32,073 bases of DNA, taken from Lachnospiraceae bacterium. GTDB lineage: Bacteria; Bacillota; Clostridia; Lachnospirales; Lachnospiraceae. The position numbers were made by a program, and so were the translations under genes. Below are positions 20,953-29,194 of this stretch, piece by piece; within the stretch, counting starts at the first letter, position 1; every line of letters begins with the position of its first letter. The notes beneath the pieces are model-generated. The model did not search any database. It saw only the letters and a program-made list of their open reading frames with translations, and had not been told where the DNA came from. Location: assembly GCA_017538995.1 (NCBI GenBank), contig JAFYHV010000156.1, positions 1-32,073 on the forward strand, written 5' to 3'.

Positions 20953-22095
20953 ATGAAAATAACCTGCGAATTCTGTCAAGTAATGTTTGACGATACCTTG
21001 GAAAACTGCCCTAACTGCGGGGCGGCAAATCCTAACGTCAGAAGAAGTACTCCGGAAAATCCCACAACCATAGAAGGCTTAAAAGAGTGGTATGAGGCAA
21101 TGAATCTGCCTCCTTATGAAACCACGCGCTTTTTCATAGGAATTGATTACAAAGAGCCCAAAGCTTTCGGTATTTACAAGGACGAAGCCACGGGCAATTT
21201 TGTCGTTTATAAAAACAAAGACACGGGTGTAAGAGCCGTAAGATACGAAGGAACCGATGAAGCATTTGCGGTGAACGAACTGCAGACACGCCTTAAACAG
21301 GAAATACTCCTGCAAAAACAAAGAAACGCAGTAGGGACTTCGTCATCTAACGGAAGCTCTTCTAAAGGAAGTAAGAAATCCGGCAATCTGACCTTGGCAT
21401 TAATGCTGACGGTTCTTTTTTTAGGACTCGGGTTCGGTTCTTTCTTTTTACCGATGCTTTTGTTTTTTACGGACAATCCCATAAAGAAAGCAATCTGTCC
21501 TTCCGAGGGCTATTACGATGTAAACGACACCATTTATTATCATATGTCCGGATACACCAAAGACGAATGGCTAGTATACGATGACGAAGCAGGTGAATGG
21601 AGTAAATGCTATATCACCTCAGGAGATGTGCTGTATAAAAAGAAGAGTTCAGAGGATTTCTTCTTGGCAAAAGACTGGGAGTCCGGTTTTGATTTTTCCG
21701 ATGCGACAAAGGATATCTTATATCAGGATTATAAAGACGGCTACAAAATAGATACCGGCTACTATTCTTACAATGGTGAAGAATTTTATCATCTTGAAAA
21801 ATCGCAGTATGACGGCTGGTATTATTTCGACGATGATAAGGGCGACTGGGATTATACATATTATGACGATATTCCCGCAGATCTCAGGCATCAGAATACC
21901 GCTGCGGATTTCTGGTATACTCCGACCTGGGATTCGACCACGCAGATAACTGACTTTGAAGATACGGAATATTACGAGCAGTATCAGGAAAGTCAGAAAA
22001 GTACCTCATCAAGCAGTTCCTCGGACAGCAGCTATTCCTGGGACTCCGGCAGCTCCTGGGATTCGGGCTCGACCGACTGGAGCAGCGACTGGTAG
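20953..22095 (+). CDS. Zinc-ribbon membrane protein with repeated outer domain and Ser/Trp/Asp tail
   Basis: No characterised family is recognised. The 380-residue protein starts with a four-cysteine zinc ribbon (Cys5, Cys8, Cys19, Cys22). A segment of about 100 residues follows, with a Gln/Arg helix and a Ser/Gly linker (128-144), then one membrane helix (about 145-173) and an outer part of about 205 residues. The outer part holds two similar copies of a 33-residue unit (186-218 and 269-301), each with GYY, a YH/FYH pair, a DEW/DGW, a YDD/FDD and GEW/GDW. The last 35 residues are a Ser, Asp and Trp tail with SWDSGS repeated. Topology with the ribbon inside and the repeats outside is inferred. 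GGAG precedes the ATG. Confidence 0.7.
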   Translation: MKITCEFCQVMFDDTLENCPNCGAANPNVRRSTPENPTTIEGLKEWYEAMNLPPYETTRFFIGIDYKEPKAFGIYKDEATGNFVVYKNKDTGVRAVRYEGTDEAFAVNELQTRLKQEILLQKQRNAVGTSSSNGSSSKGSKKSGNLTLALMLTVLFLGLGFGSFFLPMLLFFTDNPIKKAICPSEGYYDVNDTIYYHMSGYTKDEWLVYDDEAGEWSKCYITSGDVLYKKKSSEDFFLAKDWESGFDFSDATKDILYQDYKDGYKIDTGYYSYNGEEFYHLEKSQYDGWYYFDDDKGDWDYTYYDDIPADLRHQNTAADFWYTPTWDSTTQITDFEDTEYYEQYQESQKSTSSSSSSDSSYSWDSGSSWDSGSTDWSSDW

Positions 22096-22108
22096 AAAGG
22101 ATTTTCAA

Positions 22109-22696
22109 ATGGACGATCGTTTAAAGAAACAACTCGATTTTTCTCTTGAAATAGATAAAGAAAAAAACATTTTCAGACAGACCAGCCTAAGCGGTCACGG
22201 CCGTAAGGAAAACGACGCTGAGCATGCATGGCACATGGCAATCATGGCATATGTTTTAAAAGAGTACGCCAACGAGGAAATTGACATTTCCAAAGTAATG
22301 ATAATGTGTCTTATCCACGACATTGTGGAGATTGATGCGGGCGACACATACGCATACGATCCCGAAGCAAAAAAGACTCAGAAAGAGCGCGAGGAAAAAG
22401 CCAAGGAGAGAATTTTCTCACTTCTTCCAGACGATCAGAAGAAAGACCTGACTGCGCTTTTTGAAGAGTTCGAAGCATGCGAAACTCCCGAATCAAAATT
22501 TGCTCATTCAATGGATAATTTACAGCCGCTTATTTTAAACAATTCAAATAACGGAAACGACTGGAAAGAACACGGGGTTTCGGCCGCACAGGTTTATAAA
22601 AGACAGGGCCAGACGCAGCTTGGTTCCGAGAAACTTTTCGAAGTAACAGACACAATCATAAAAGAAAATATTGCCAAAGGAAACTTAAAGGAGTAA
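22109..22696 (+). CDS. HD-domain nucleotidase-like protein (YfbR/HDDC2-like)
   Basis: The 195-residue protein has the metal-binding layout of YfbR/HDDC2 phosphohydrolases, which remove phosphate from deoxynucleoside monophosphates: His39 in NDAEHAWHMA, the His70-Asp71 pair in CLIHDIVEIDAGDTYAYD with Glu74 and Asp76, and a final Asp136 in SMDNLQPL. Length matches the family. The ATG at 22109 has AAAGGA nearby; the open frame runs further upstream to 21956 only because it overlaps the preceding gene. A role in nucleotide-pool upkeep is likely, with the exact substrate unknown. It lies 13 bases after the zinc-ribbon gene. Confidence 0.88.
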   Translation: MDDRLKKQLDFSLEIDKEKNIFRQTSLSGHGRKENDAEHAWHMAIMAYVLKEYANEEIDISKVMIMCLIHDIVEIDAGDTYAYDPEAKKTQKEREEKAKERIFSLLPDDQKKDLTALFEEFEACETPESKFAHSMDNLQPLILNNSNNGNDWKEHGVSAAQVYKRQGQTQLGSEKLFEVTDTIIKENIAKGNLKE

Positions 22697-22699
22697 ACA

Positions 22700-23413
22700 G
22701 TGGAAGAAAATAAGAAGAAAAAAATATGGCCGATATTTCTGATAGCGGGAATAGTTGTTGTAATTGCTGCAATACTTCTTATTATGGTTCTGGTTATAGC
22801 CGGAGCTCTTATCGTACCGCAAATTATTAAAAAATATACTGTTTCGAGTTCGTATTCGTATTCCAACACGGTAGCGAATATGAATACAACCAATAAGCCT
22901 GCCACGGTTGTTGCTTCTGCCGGTTCTCCGCAGGATTACACATTTGTAAACAATGTGCTTACCAAGGATGAAACTCAGGTTGAAGCATGGATAAACAATT
23001 TTTATCCCGGCAGCTCGATACAGAAAACCAGTTATTCGGGTAACACCGATGCGTGGTGGGTAGTAACTTCATCAAATCCTATGCCTCCGGTATCAATAAG
23101 CGGAATAGTTATTAACTACGACCAGGTTGAATTTCATTTACGCGACGGATATGCCGAGGAAATAACTTTTGTAAATCACGCAGGTGATACGGCTCTCTTT
23201 AACAGCCTCTACAAGGACTTTGAGGCTATATACGGTACACAGCAGGTTTATGTTGGAGAAAAGGATATCCTGACTACTTTAATGGATCCGAGCCAGGAGT
23301 ATTTATCATATTCATGGTTTGAAAGTGATTTTGACGGATATTATTCTATGTTCTTAACCAAAAGTCAGCATAATAATCAGACGCAGGTTGATGTTTCAAT
23401 CTACAAATTTTAG
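22700..23413 (+). CDS. Membrane-anchored extracytoplasmic protein, unknown function
   Basis: The 237-residue protein begins with a short Lys-rich cytoplasmic tail, one long membrane helix (about 10-38), a Ser/Tyr/Thr/Asn-rich stalk (about 46-75) and a globular outer domain of about 160 residues. I do not recognise the domain. The start is a GTG with AAAGGAG at good spacing, three bases after the HD gene stop. Close spacing on both sides makes it part of the same transcript as the HD and Nudix genes. Function cannot be inferred. Confidence 0.75.
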   Translation: MEENKKKKIWPIFLIAGIVVVIAAILLIMVLVIAGALIVPQIIKKYTVSSSYSYSNTVANMNTTNKPATVVASAGSPQDYTFVNNVLTKDETQVEAWINNFYPGSSIQKTSYSGNTDAWWVVTSSNPMPPVSISGIVINYDQVEFHLRDGYAEEITFVNHAGDTALFNSLYKDFEAIYGTQQVYVGEKDILTTLMDPSQEYLSYSWFESDFDGYYSMFLTKSQHNNQTQVDVSIYKF

Positions 23414-23421
23414 GAGACACC

Positions 23422-23913
23422 ATGGAAATCTGGGACGCGTACGATGAAAATTACAACATTATAGAAGGCATGACACTTGTTCGCGGCGAAGAGGCTTCGA
23501 TTCCAGAAGGCGTGTTCCATCTTGTGTGTGATATTCTTGTAAGACATACGGACGGAACATATCTTTTAATGCAGAGAGACCCGAGAAAAAGTTACCCGCT
23601 GATGTGGGAAGCAACGGCAGGCGGTTCGGCGCTTAAGGGCGAGAGTCCTCTTGAATGTGCAACACGTGAACTGTTCGAGGAAACCGGAGTTAAATCATCC
23701 ACCCTAAAAGAGATAGGCAGAGTAATATTTCCCAAAACCCATTCTGCGATGGTTTGCTTTTACTGCTTAACAGACTGTGATAAAGACAGCATTGTTTTGC
23801 AGGAGGGAGAAACGGTTAACTATCGCTGGATTGAAAGAGAAGAATTATTCCGTTTAAAAGAAGATGAACTTGTAACAGACCGCGTACTGAATTTTTTGGA
23901 TGATTCTTTATAG
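23422..23913 (+). CDS. Nudix hydrolase
   Basis: The 163-residue enzyme carries a complete Nudix box at residues 68-90: G-x5-E-x7-RELFEETGV, where the Glu residues bind the metal that assists cleavage of a nucleoside-diphosphate-linked substrate. The N-terminal region (IWDAYDENYNII, then a VFHLVCDILV strand) resembles the branch near isopentenyl-diphosphate isomerase and clostridial housecleaning enzymes. The substrate cannot be read. GGAG lies upstream of the ATG and the gene starts 8 bases after the preceding stop. With the nearby HD phosphohydrolase it suggests nucleotide housecleaning. Confidence 0.93.
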   Translation: MEIWDAYDENYNIIEGMTLVRGEEASIPEGVFHLVCDILVRHTDGTYLLMQRDPRKSYPLMWEATAGGSALKGESPLECATRELFEETGVKSSTLKEIGRVIFPKTHSAMVCFYCLTDCDKDSIVLQEGETVNYRWIEREELFRLKEDELVTDRVLNFLDDSL

Positions 23914-23950
23914 CGGAGTATAAATAAAAGACTTAATGAGGAGGGAAAAA

Positions 23951-24304
23951 ATGAGTCAGTTTACAGTGGACAGAGAAAATGCACCGAGTGTTGAGGAGAT
24001 TTTAGCAGCGTTGAATGGCGACGATATTGTCGAATTTGAATTTGACGATTACGCCCTTTATGTTGAATATTCCGAGGAAGGTAATGCATTTATCGGATGG
24101 ATTGATACCTATAACGAGGAAAACTATTATTTCGACAACGGAAGCGGAAATACCGAAATGGTTGAGCTTAAAATAAACGCCTGCCCTGAAGAAAGAATGA
24201 TGTGCTACGATGCAGAAGCCCTAAAAGAAATAGTTCTTTATTTCTGCGAAACGGGCGAGATGAATCCGAAATATAACTGGATCGAAGAACCGATTGAAGA
24301 GTAG
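23951..24304 (+). CDS. Small acidic protein, unknown function
   Basis: The 117-residue protein is strongly acidic, with many Glu and Asp residues, aromatic strand-like segments (DDIVEFEFDDYALYVEYSEE) and an ending with a helix and a Trp (FCETGEMNPKYNWIEE). The overall look, acidic, alpha/beta and single domain, recalls bacterial immunity proteins, but no toxin gene is adjacent, so I do not assign that role. The ATG at 23951 is chosen because GAGGAGGG lies just upstream; the ATG at 23936 has no such site. It lies between the Nudix and tcdA genes. Confidence 0.7.
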   Translation: MSQFTVDRENAPSVEEILAALNGDDIVEFEFDDYALYVEYSEEGNAFIGWIDTYNEENYYFDNGSGNTEMVELKINACPEERMMCYDAEALKEIVLYFCETGEMNPKYNWIEEPIEE

Positions 24305-24313
24305 GCAGAAAAC

Positions 24314-25081
24314 ATGTTAAATCAATTTTCAAGAACTGAATTATTATTCGGCAAAGAAGCAATGGAGCACCTGGCCGAATGCCGCGTGGCCGTATTCGGT
24401 ATAGGCGGTGTCGGTGGATATGTCTGCGAAGCACTGGCTCGAAGCGGAGTTGGCGCATTTGATCTGATAGATGATGACAAAGTCTGTTTAACCAATATCA
24501 ACAGACAGATAATAGCCACCAGAAAAACCGTCGGAAAATACAAGACGGATGTTATGAAAGAGCGCATTCTTGATATAAATCCTCACGCAGAAGTGAATAC
24601 GTATCAGTGCTTTTTTCTTCCCGAAAACGCTTCGGATTTTCCGTTTGACAAATACGATTATGTAGTGGACGCAATTGATACCGTTACGGCTAAAATTGAG
24701 CTTGTTCTGCAGTGTCGGGAAAAGAAAGTACCGATTATCAGTGCAATGGGCGCGGGAAATAAACTCGATCCCACCATGTTTCGTGTCGCTGATATTTATA
24801 AAACTAAAATGGATCCTCTGGCGAGAGTAATGCGATATGAACTCAAAAGAAGAGATGTTAAGAAACTCAAAGTCGTTTATTCCGAGGAAAAACCGATTAA
24901 GCCTGTTGAGGACATGGCAATAAGCTGCAGAACCAACTGCATATGTCCGCCCGATACAAAAAGGCATTGCACGGACAGAAGAGATATTCCCGGCAGCACG
25001 GCCTTTGTACCTTCTGTTGCAGGCCTGATTATAGCCGGAGAAGTGATAAAGGATTTAACCAAAGCCTACGAAAGGAAATGA
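24314..25081 (+). CDS. tcdA: tRNA threonylcarbamoyladenosine dehydratase (ThiF/E1-like)
   Basis: The 255-residue protein is a single-domain E1-like ATPase that cyclises t6A37 of ANN-decoding tRNAs to ct6A. It shows the nucleotide-binding loop GIGGVGGYV (29-37), the acidic strand end DLIDDDKVCLTNINRQ (50-65), a Lys at 75 and the VVDAIDTVTAK segment (117-127). A Cys-rich stretch (Cys205, 209, 211, 219) followed by GSTAFVPSVAGLIIAGEV is the typical end in clostridial TcdA. The start has only a weak ribosome site. Its stop overlaps the larE start as ATGA, so the two genes are translationally coupled. Confidence 0.92.
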   Translation: MLNQFSRTELLFGKEAMEHLAECRVAVFGIGGVGGYVCEALARSGVGAFDLIDDDKVCLTNINRQIIATRKTVGKYKTDVMKERILDINPHAEVNTYQCFFLPENASDFPFDKYDYVVDAIDTVTAKIELVLQCREKKVPIISAMGAGNKLDPTMFRVADIYKTKMDPLARVMRYELKRRDVKKLKVVYSEEKPIKPVEDMAISCRTNCICPPDTKRHCTDRRDIPGSTAFVPSVAGLIIAGEVIKDLTKAYERK

Positions 25082-25920
25082 TTTTGGACAATACAATAAA
25101 AGAAGTTACAGCCGAACAGTTAAAAAAATATGATGATTTGAAAAAGATGCTGAAGGATTTCGGAAGCGTGGCAGTTGCATTTTCAAGCGGCGTTGATTCA
25201 ACATTTCTTTTATATGCGGCAAAAGAAGCTTTGGGTGATAAAGCAATTGCGGTTTCTGCCAAATCCTGCTCTTTTCCCGAAAGAGAATTAAATGAGGCAA
25301 AAGCTTTTTGTGAGGCTCATAAAATCCGTCATATTATATTTGAATCCGAGGAACTCGATATTGAGGGATTCTCACAAAATCCCGTGAACAGATGTTATAT
25401 CTGCAAACACGAACTGTTTGAAAAGATTATAAAAATTGCAGAGAAAGATGGAATCAATGCAATTCTGGAAGGCTCGAATCTTGATGATAACGGAGACTAC
25501 CGTCCCGGCCTTCAGGCTGTTGCGGAACTCGGTATTAAGAGTCCTCTTCGAAGCATTGGTTTTACCAAAGAAGATATAAGGGCATTATCAAAATATCTTG
25601 GCCTTCCCACATGGGATAAGCAGTCATTTGCATGTCTTTCTTCAAGGTTTGTATACGGAGAAACGATATCAAAAGAAAAACTCTCAATGGTTGATAAGGC
25701 CGAACAGCTCTTACTGGACTTAGGCTTCCGTCAGGTGCGTGTAAGAATCCATGGTACCATGGCAAGAATCGAGGTTTTACCTGACGAGTTTTCAAAACTT
25801 ATCAGCGAAGATATTAGAAGTAAAATTACTGCATCTTTTAAGGAGTTCGGATTTACCTATGTAACGATGGACTTAACCGGTTACAGAACAGGAAGCATGA
25901 ACGAAGTTATAAAGAAATAA
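25078..25920 (+). CDS. larE: ATP-dependent sacrificial sulfur transferase LarE
   Basis: The 280-residue enzyme belongs to the PP-loop family. The SGVDS loop (37-41) binds ATP, RCYICKHELF (105-114) and EGSNLDDNGDYRPG (131-144) match LarE, and Cys186 in SFACLSSRF is at the place of the cysteine that gives up its sulfur in Lactobacillus plantarum LarE. LarE sulfurises a carboxylated nicotinate intermediate to build the nickel-pincer cofactor of lactate racemase. Its partners LarB and LarC are not in the window. ATG at 25078 overlaps the tcdA stop but sits only two bases from AAAGG; a TTG at 25084 is better spaced and may be the real start. Confidence 0.9.
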   Translation: MILDNTIKEVTAEQLKKYDDLKKMLKDFGSVAVAFSSGVDSTFLLYAAKEALGDKAIAVSAKSCSFPERELNEAKAFCEAHKIRHIIFESEELDIEGFSQNPVNRCYICKHELFEKIIKIAEKDGINAILEGSNLDDNGDYRPGLQAVAELGIKSPLRSIGFTKEDIRALSKYLGLPTWDKQSFACLSSRFVYGETISKEKLSMVDKAEQLLLDLGFRQVRVRIHGTMARIEVLPDEFSKLISEDIRSKITASFKEFGFTYVTMDLTGYRTGSMNEVIKK

Positions 25921-25932
25921 AGAGGGTTACAA

Positions 25933-26526
25933 ATGAAGGTGTTTGATATTTCGCAGGAGGTTTTTACCTGCAATGTATTTCCCGGAGATCCGAGTCCCGA
26001 AAGAGAAATAAAACTAAAAATCAGCGACGGTGCAATCTGCAATCTGACCGCTTTTAATATGTGTGCACACAACGGAACACATGTTGATGCACCCTATCAT
26101 TTTTTTGATAACGGAAAGACAATCGACGAAGTTGATCTTGATAAATTTGTCGGCTATGCATATGTCTTCGAGCATGAAGGCGATGTAAAAAAAGAAGACG
26201 CGGAAGCCATGATAAAAACAGCAAAAAGTGCTGATGAAAGAGCGGCTGAAAGAATCCTCGTAAAAGGAAAAGCAGTAGTCACAAAAGAGGCAGCAGAAGT
26301 TTTTGCAAAAGAAAAAATCAAACTTTTCGGAAACGAATCACAGACTGTCGGTCCTGAAAATGCACCGATGGAAGTGCACCTGATAATGCTTGGAGCAGAG
26401 ATAGTTTTGCTTGAAGGAATAAGGCTTGAAGGCATAGAAGAAGGCGTGTACATTCTTAACGCGGCACCCATCAATCTCGGCGGTTCGGACGGTGCGCCCT
26501 GCAGAGCAACGCTTATGAAATTATGA
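25933..26526 (+). CDS. Cyclase-family metal-dependent hydrolase (kynurenine-formamidase-like)
   Basis: The 197-residue enzyme has the signature metal site of the cyclase/arylformamidase family, HNGTHVDAPYH (His46, His50, Asp52, His56), plus a conserved ending NLGGSDGAPCRATLM. Family members hydrolyse N-formylkynurenine or related amides and lactones, or close rings in polyketide-like products. Substrate is unknown, and no other tryptophan-degradation gene lies nearby. AAAGAGGG precedes the ATG, 12 bases after larE. It is the last gene of the tightly spaced block; only a weak four-pair hairpin (CCGC/GCGG, 26533-26544) follows. Confidence 0.9.
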   Translation: MKVFDISQEVFTCNVFPGDPSPEREIKLKISDGAICNLTAFNMCAHNGTHVDAPYHFFDNGKTIDEVDLDKFVGYAYVFEHEGDVKKEDAEAMIKTAKSADERAAERILVKGKAVVTKEAAEVFAKEKIKLFGNESQTVGPENAPMEVHLIMLGAEIVLLEGIRLEGIEEGVYILNAAPINLGGSDGAPCRATLMKL

Positions 26527-26580
26527 TTAAATCCGCACCTGCGGTATAAAAAATTTTTTGAAAATGTGAAAAATTTGTGA

Positions 26581-26608
26581 TTGACAAAAGAAATCGGATT
26601 GATATACT
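26581..26608 (+). promoter_or_regulatory. Strong sigma-A promoter of the small ORF/ABC exporter locus
   Basis: A perfect TTGACA (26581-26586), a 16-base spacer and TATACT (26603-26608). It is the only clear promoter before the ABC exporter genes. Confidence 0.8.
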
Positions 26609-26651
26609 AAATTAACAGATTAAAAAATGACAAGGAAAGGAGGACGAAAAA

Positions 26652-26771
26652 ATGAAGAGATTATTTGTGATTTTTGAAACATCACTTATTGCGACCGTCA
26701 ATGCATTTACTGGCGGCTTTGAGTTACTTCGCACTGATTTTGCTTTTCGTACTCCCGGTATCAGAATATAA
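26652..26771 (+). CDS. 39-residue small ORF ahead of a terminator and ABC exporter genes
   Basis: An excellent ribosome site, AAAGGAGG (26636-26643) at 8-base spacing, leads a 39-codon ORF. It begins MKRLFVIFETSLIATVNAFT with a hydrophobic N-terminal half. Then comes a Gly-Gly pair (21-22), and it ends in a 17-residue tail with several Arg and Phe residues (FELLRTDFAFRTPGIRI). It lies between a strong promoter and a strong intrinsic terminator. It could be a leader peptide controlling readthrough into the ABC genes or a small secreted or membrane peptide whose exporter follows. It is not recognised as any named family. The short length leaves some doubt that it is conserved. Confidence 0.65.
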   Translation: MKRLFVIFETSLIATVNAFTGGFELLRTDFAFRTPGIRI

Positions 26772-26793
26772 AGGCGTACGTTTACATGCTTGT

Positions 26794-26828
26794 AAAATCA
26801 CTGTGCGAAACAGTGATTTTTTTTTACC
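26794..26828 (+). terminator. Intrinsic terminator or attenuator between small ORF and ABC genes
   Basis: AAAATCACTGT (26794-26804) pairs perfectly with ACAGTGATTTT (26810-26820) across GCGAA, followed by a long T run. The first ABC gene starts 19 bases later with no promoter between. A small hairpin (26781-26786 with 26791-26796) overlaps the base of the stem. A segment inside the small ORF (26735-26743) can pair with 26792-26800, including seven bases of the terminator's left arm, and so could act as an antiterminator. Confidence 0.88.
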
Positions 26829-26843
26829 CGAATTGGAGAAGAC

Positions 26844-29183
26844 ATGAAAGAAAATAAACTTACTAAAAACATAATAAAACAGATTTCCGAATACGGGATA
26901 AACGAAAAAGATATCCTTTCGGTATGCCCTGCAGACCTTTCTTTCGAGGGCGAGTATATTTTAGGATATGTTTTTCTGACAGATAAATATATCGGCATAT
27001 GTAAGAGCGACATTCCGACAGGCTATACTCACTTTTTCAGAGGAACCAAGGTTCATAAAAAAGTCGAGGAAGAAGACTTAGCCGAGTATGAGATTACACT
27101 TTACGATCTTGCAAAAACTGAGCATCTCAGAATAGAAAGAATGATCGGAGCGGTTCTTTTATCAGCCGAATATGACGGCAGTCCGATAAAAATCGCATCA
27201 ATGACCAACACATATCTCGAGCAGATAAATCTTTTTGTAAGACATACAAAGAACATCAAAAACGGCAAAGCCTTTGATGCGGACATCGTAGGCAAAGAAG
27301 CAGAGGAAGAGGACGAGGAATCGCTTTACTGCCCCATTTGCGGAACAATGTATCCCGACCCTGCGAAGAAGGTTTGTCCGAAGTGTACCAACAAGAGAAC
27401 AATCTTAGCAAGAGTTTTAAGATACTTTTTCAAATACAAATTCTCGATTGCGATTTTGTTTTTATCGTATGCGATGGGCGCGGCCATAAGCGTTGTATGG
27501 CCGTATTTGACAGGTAAAGTGCTCTTTGATCACGTGCTTGAAAAAGACAACGAATTCCTTGCAAGATTCGGAGTATCGGGCAAATACGTGCTCGCACTTT
27601 TACTGCTTGCGCTTGTGCTTATCGGCAGCAGAGTAATCGAAGAAATTACAAACACGGTTCAGATGGCGTTAATGGCACGCGTTGCAACAGCGACCGTAAA
27701 AGATATAAAGACCGATGTTTTCTCGGCTATGAGCAGGTTGTCGCTTAACTTTTTTACGAGCAAGCAGACCGGTGGCCTGATGACCAGAGTTTTGACGGAT
27801 TCAAGCAGGGTTACCGATTTCTTTATTGACGGCTTACCTTCGGTATTTATTCACGGTATGACCATCATCATTACTTTCGTGGTAATGTACAGACTTAACT
27901 GGCAGATGGCGCTTATCGCATGCATTCTTTTACCGTTACTCGTATTTATGACGGTTAAGCTTCGTCCGGGGCTTTGGAATTTATCAGGTAAAAGACACCG
28001 TGCTGAAAAAGCGGTATCGGGCAAAGCAAACGATAACTTAACAGGTGCGAGAGTAGTAAAGGCTTTCGGTCAGGAAGATGCGGAAATCGAGAGATTTAAA
28101 AATCCGAACAACAATCTTAAGGATGCTGAAATAAACATCGTAAAACTAAGAAACAAGTTCACGATTCTGTACAGTCTGGTACAGGAAGTATCAAGCATCT
28201 GGATCTGGATAATCGGAGTATTCTTCGTATTAAAAACCGACAAAATTGAGCTCGGCGTACTGCTTACATTCGTAGGCTATGTGGCACAGCTTAACGGTCC
28301 GATGAACTTCTTCTCGAGAGTATTCAGAATGTGGTCCGAGAGTATCAATGCTGCTCAGAGACTCTTTGAAATCATAGATTCGATTCCCGAAATCGTTGAG
28401 AAAGAAAACCCTGTCCGTCTAATGAAGCCTAAGGGAGAAATCGAACTTGACAACGTTACATTCGGATATACGGTCAGCAAAAATGTACTTAAGGACATAA
28501 ATCTTAAAGTAAAAGAAGGCGAAGTGCTCGGAATCGTCGGCCGTTCGGGCGCCGGCAAATCGACACTTGTAAATCTTATTTCAAGACTCTACGACGTAAA
28601 AGAAGGCACAATAAAAATAGACGGAGTCGACGTAAAAGATTTAGCGCTTTCGGACTTGAGAAAAAATGTAGCGATGGTTTCGCAGGATACTTACATATTC
28701 ATGGGTTCCGTCGCAAAGAACATCGCTTACGGCAATGAAAACGCCACAGGTGATGAAATAATCCGTGCGGCAAAACTTGCGGGAGCACATGATTTTATCT
28801 CGAAGATGCCTGACGGATACGATACAATAATCGGCGCTTCCGGAAAGGACTTATCGGGCGGCGAGAAACAGAGGATTTCGATAGCAAGAGCAATCTTGGC
28901 GGATCCCAAGATTTTAATACTTGATGAAGCTACGGCCAGCGTGGATACCGAAACCGAGAAAGCAATTCAGAATTCACTTAAGCTCTTGGTAAAGGGAAGA
29001 ACGACCCTTTCCATAGCTCACAGGCTTTCGACGCTTCGTGATGCAGACAGAATCATAGTCATTGACAGAGGACGAATCGTTGAGGAAGGAACGATCGAGG
29101 TTCTTGATAAGAATGAGGACGGAATTTTCCACAAACTCAATGAACTACAGAACAAATCACTTGCAGCAGGCAGCAGTTTCTAG
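26844..29183 (+). CDS. ABC exporter half-transporter with N-terminal PH-like domain and zinc ribbon
   Basis: The 779-residue protein is an exporter-type half-transporter with an unusual front. Residues 1 to about 150 are strand-rich and PH-like (GYVFLTDKYIGIC). A four-cysteine zinc ribbon follows (Cys163, 166, 178, 181), then a six-helix membrane domain (about 195-480) and an ATPase domain (about 510-770). The ATPase has Walker A GRSGAGKST (566-574), Q-loop VSQDTYIF, signature LSGGEKQR (670-677), Walker B ILILDEA (690-696) and H-loop His726, so it looks catalytically intact. With the DUF1854 gene 11 bases downstream and a similar half-transporter beyond, it probably forms a heterodimer. NCBI annotation names for DUF1854-linked ABC proteins, as I recall, mention cyanophycin metabolism; no cyanophycin gene is present. 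Substrate unknown. Confidence 0.88.
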   Translation: MKENKLTKNIIKQISEYGINEKDILSVCPADLSFEGEYILGYVFLTDKYIGICKSDIPTGYTHFFRGTKVHKKVEEEDLAEYEITLYDLAKTEHLRIERMIGAVLLSAEYDGSPIKIASMTNTYLEQINLFVRHTKNIKNGKAFDADIVGKEAEEEDEESLYCPICGTMYPDPAKKVCPKCTNKRTILARVLRYFFKYKFSIAILFLSYAMGAAISVVWPYLTGKVLFDHVLEKDNEFLARFGVSGKYVLALLLLALVLIGSRVIEEITNTVQMALMARVATATVKDIKTDVFSAMSRLSLNFFTSKQTGGLMTRVLTDSSRVTDFFIDGLPSVFIHGMTIIITFVVMYRLNWQMALIACILLPLLVFMTVKLRPGLWNLSGKRHRAEKAVSGKANDNLTGARVVKAFGQEDAEIERFKNPNNNLKDAEINIVKLRNKFTILYSLVQEVSSIWIWIIGVFFVLKTDKIELGVLLTFVGYVAQLNGPMNFFSRVFRMWSESINAAQRLFEIIDSIPEIVEKENPVRLMKPKGEIELDNVTFGYTVSKNVLKDINLKVKEGEVLGIVGRSGAGKSTLVNLISRLYDVKEGTIKIDGVDVKDLALSDLRKNVAMVSQDTYIFMGSVAKNIAYGNENATGDEIIRAAKLAGAHDFISKMPDGYDTIIGASGKDLSGGEKQRISIARAILADPKILILDEATASVDTETEKAIQNSLKLLVKGRTTLSIAHRLSTLRDADRIIVIDRGRIVEEGTIEVLDKNEDGIFHKLNELQNKSLAAGSSF

Positions 29184-29194
29184 AGGAGAATGAC

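Noticed and set aside
21956..22108. 51-codon upstream extension of the HD-domain frame
   Set aside because: It overlaps the 3' end of the zinc-ribbon gene and has a Pro/Ala/Arg-rich composition typical of an out-of-frame shadow.
24943..25077. Upstream extension of larE inside tcdA
   Set aside because: It overlaps conserved tcdA codons; the LarE homology starts after 25078.
26154..26474. Antisense frame of 106 codons over the cyclase gene
   Set aside because: Ser/Thr/Phe-rich mirror of the real coding strand with no ribosome site.
26533..26544. CCGC/GCGG hairpin after the cyclase gene as a terminator
   Set aside because: Only four base pairs, and the T run follows an A-rich gap rather than the stem; too weak to call.
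26652..26771. Small ORF as a classic double-glycine bacteriocin precursor
   Set aside because: The Gly-Gly pair lacks the usual leader pattern and neither ABC half-transporter has a C39 peptidase domain; kept only as a loose possibility.
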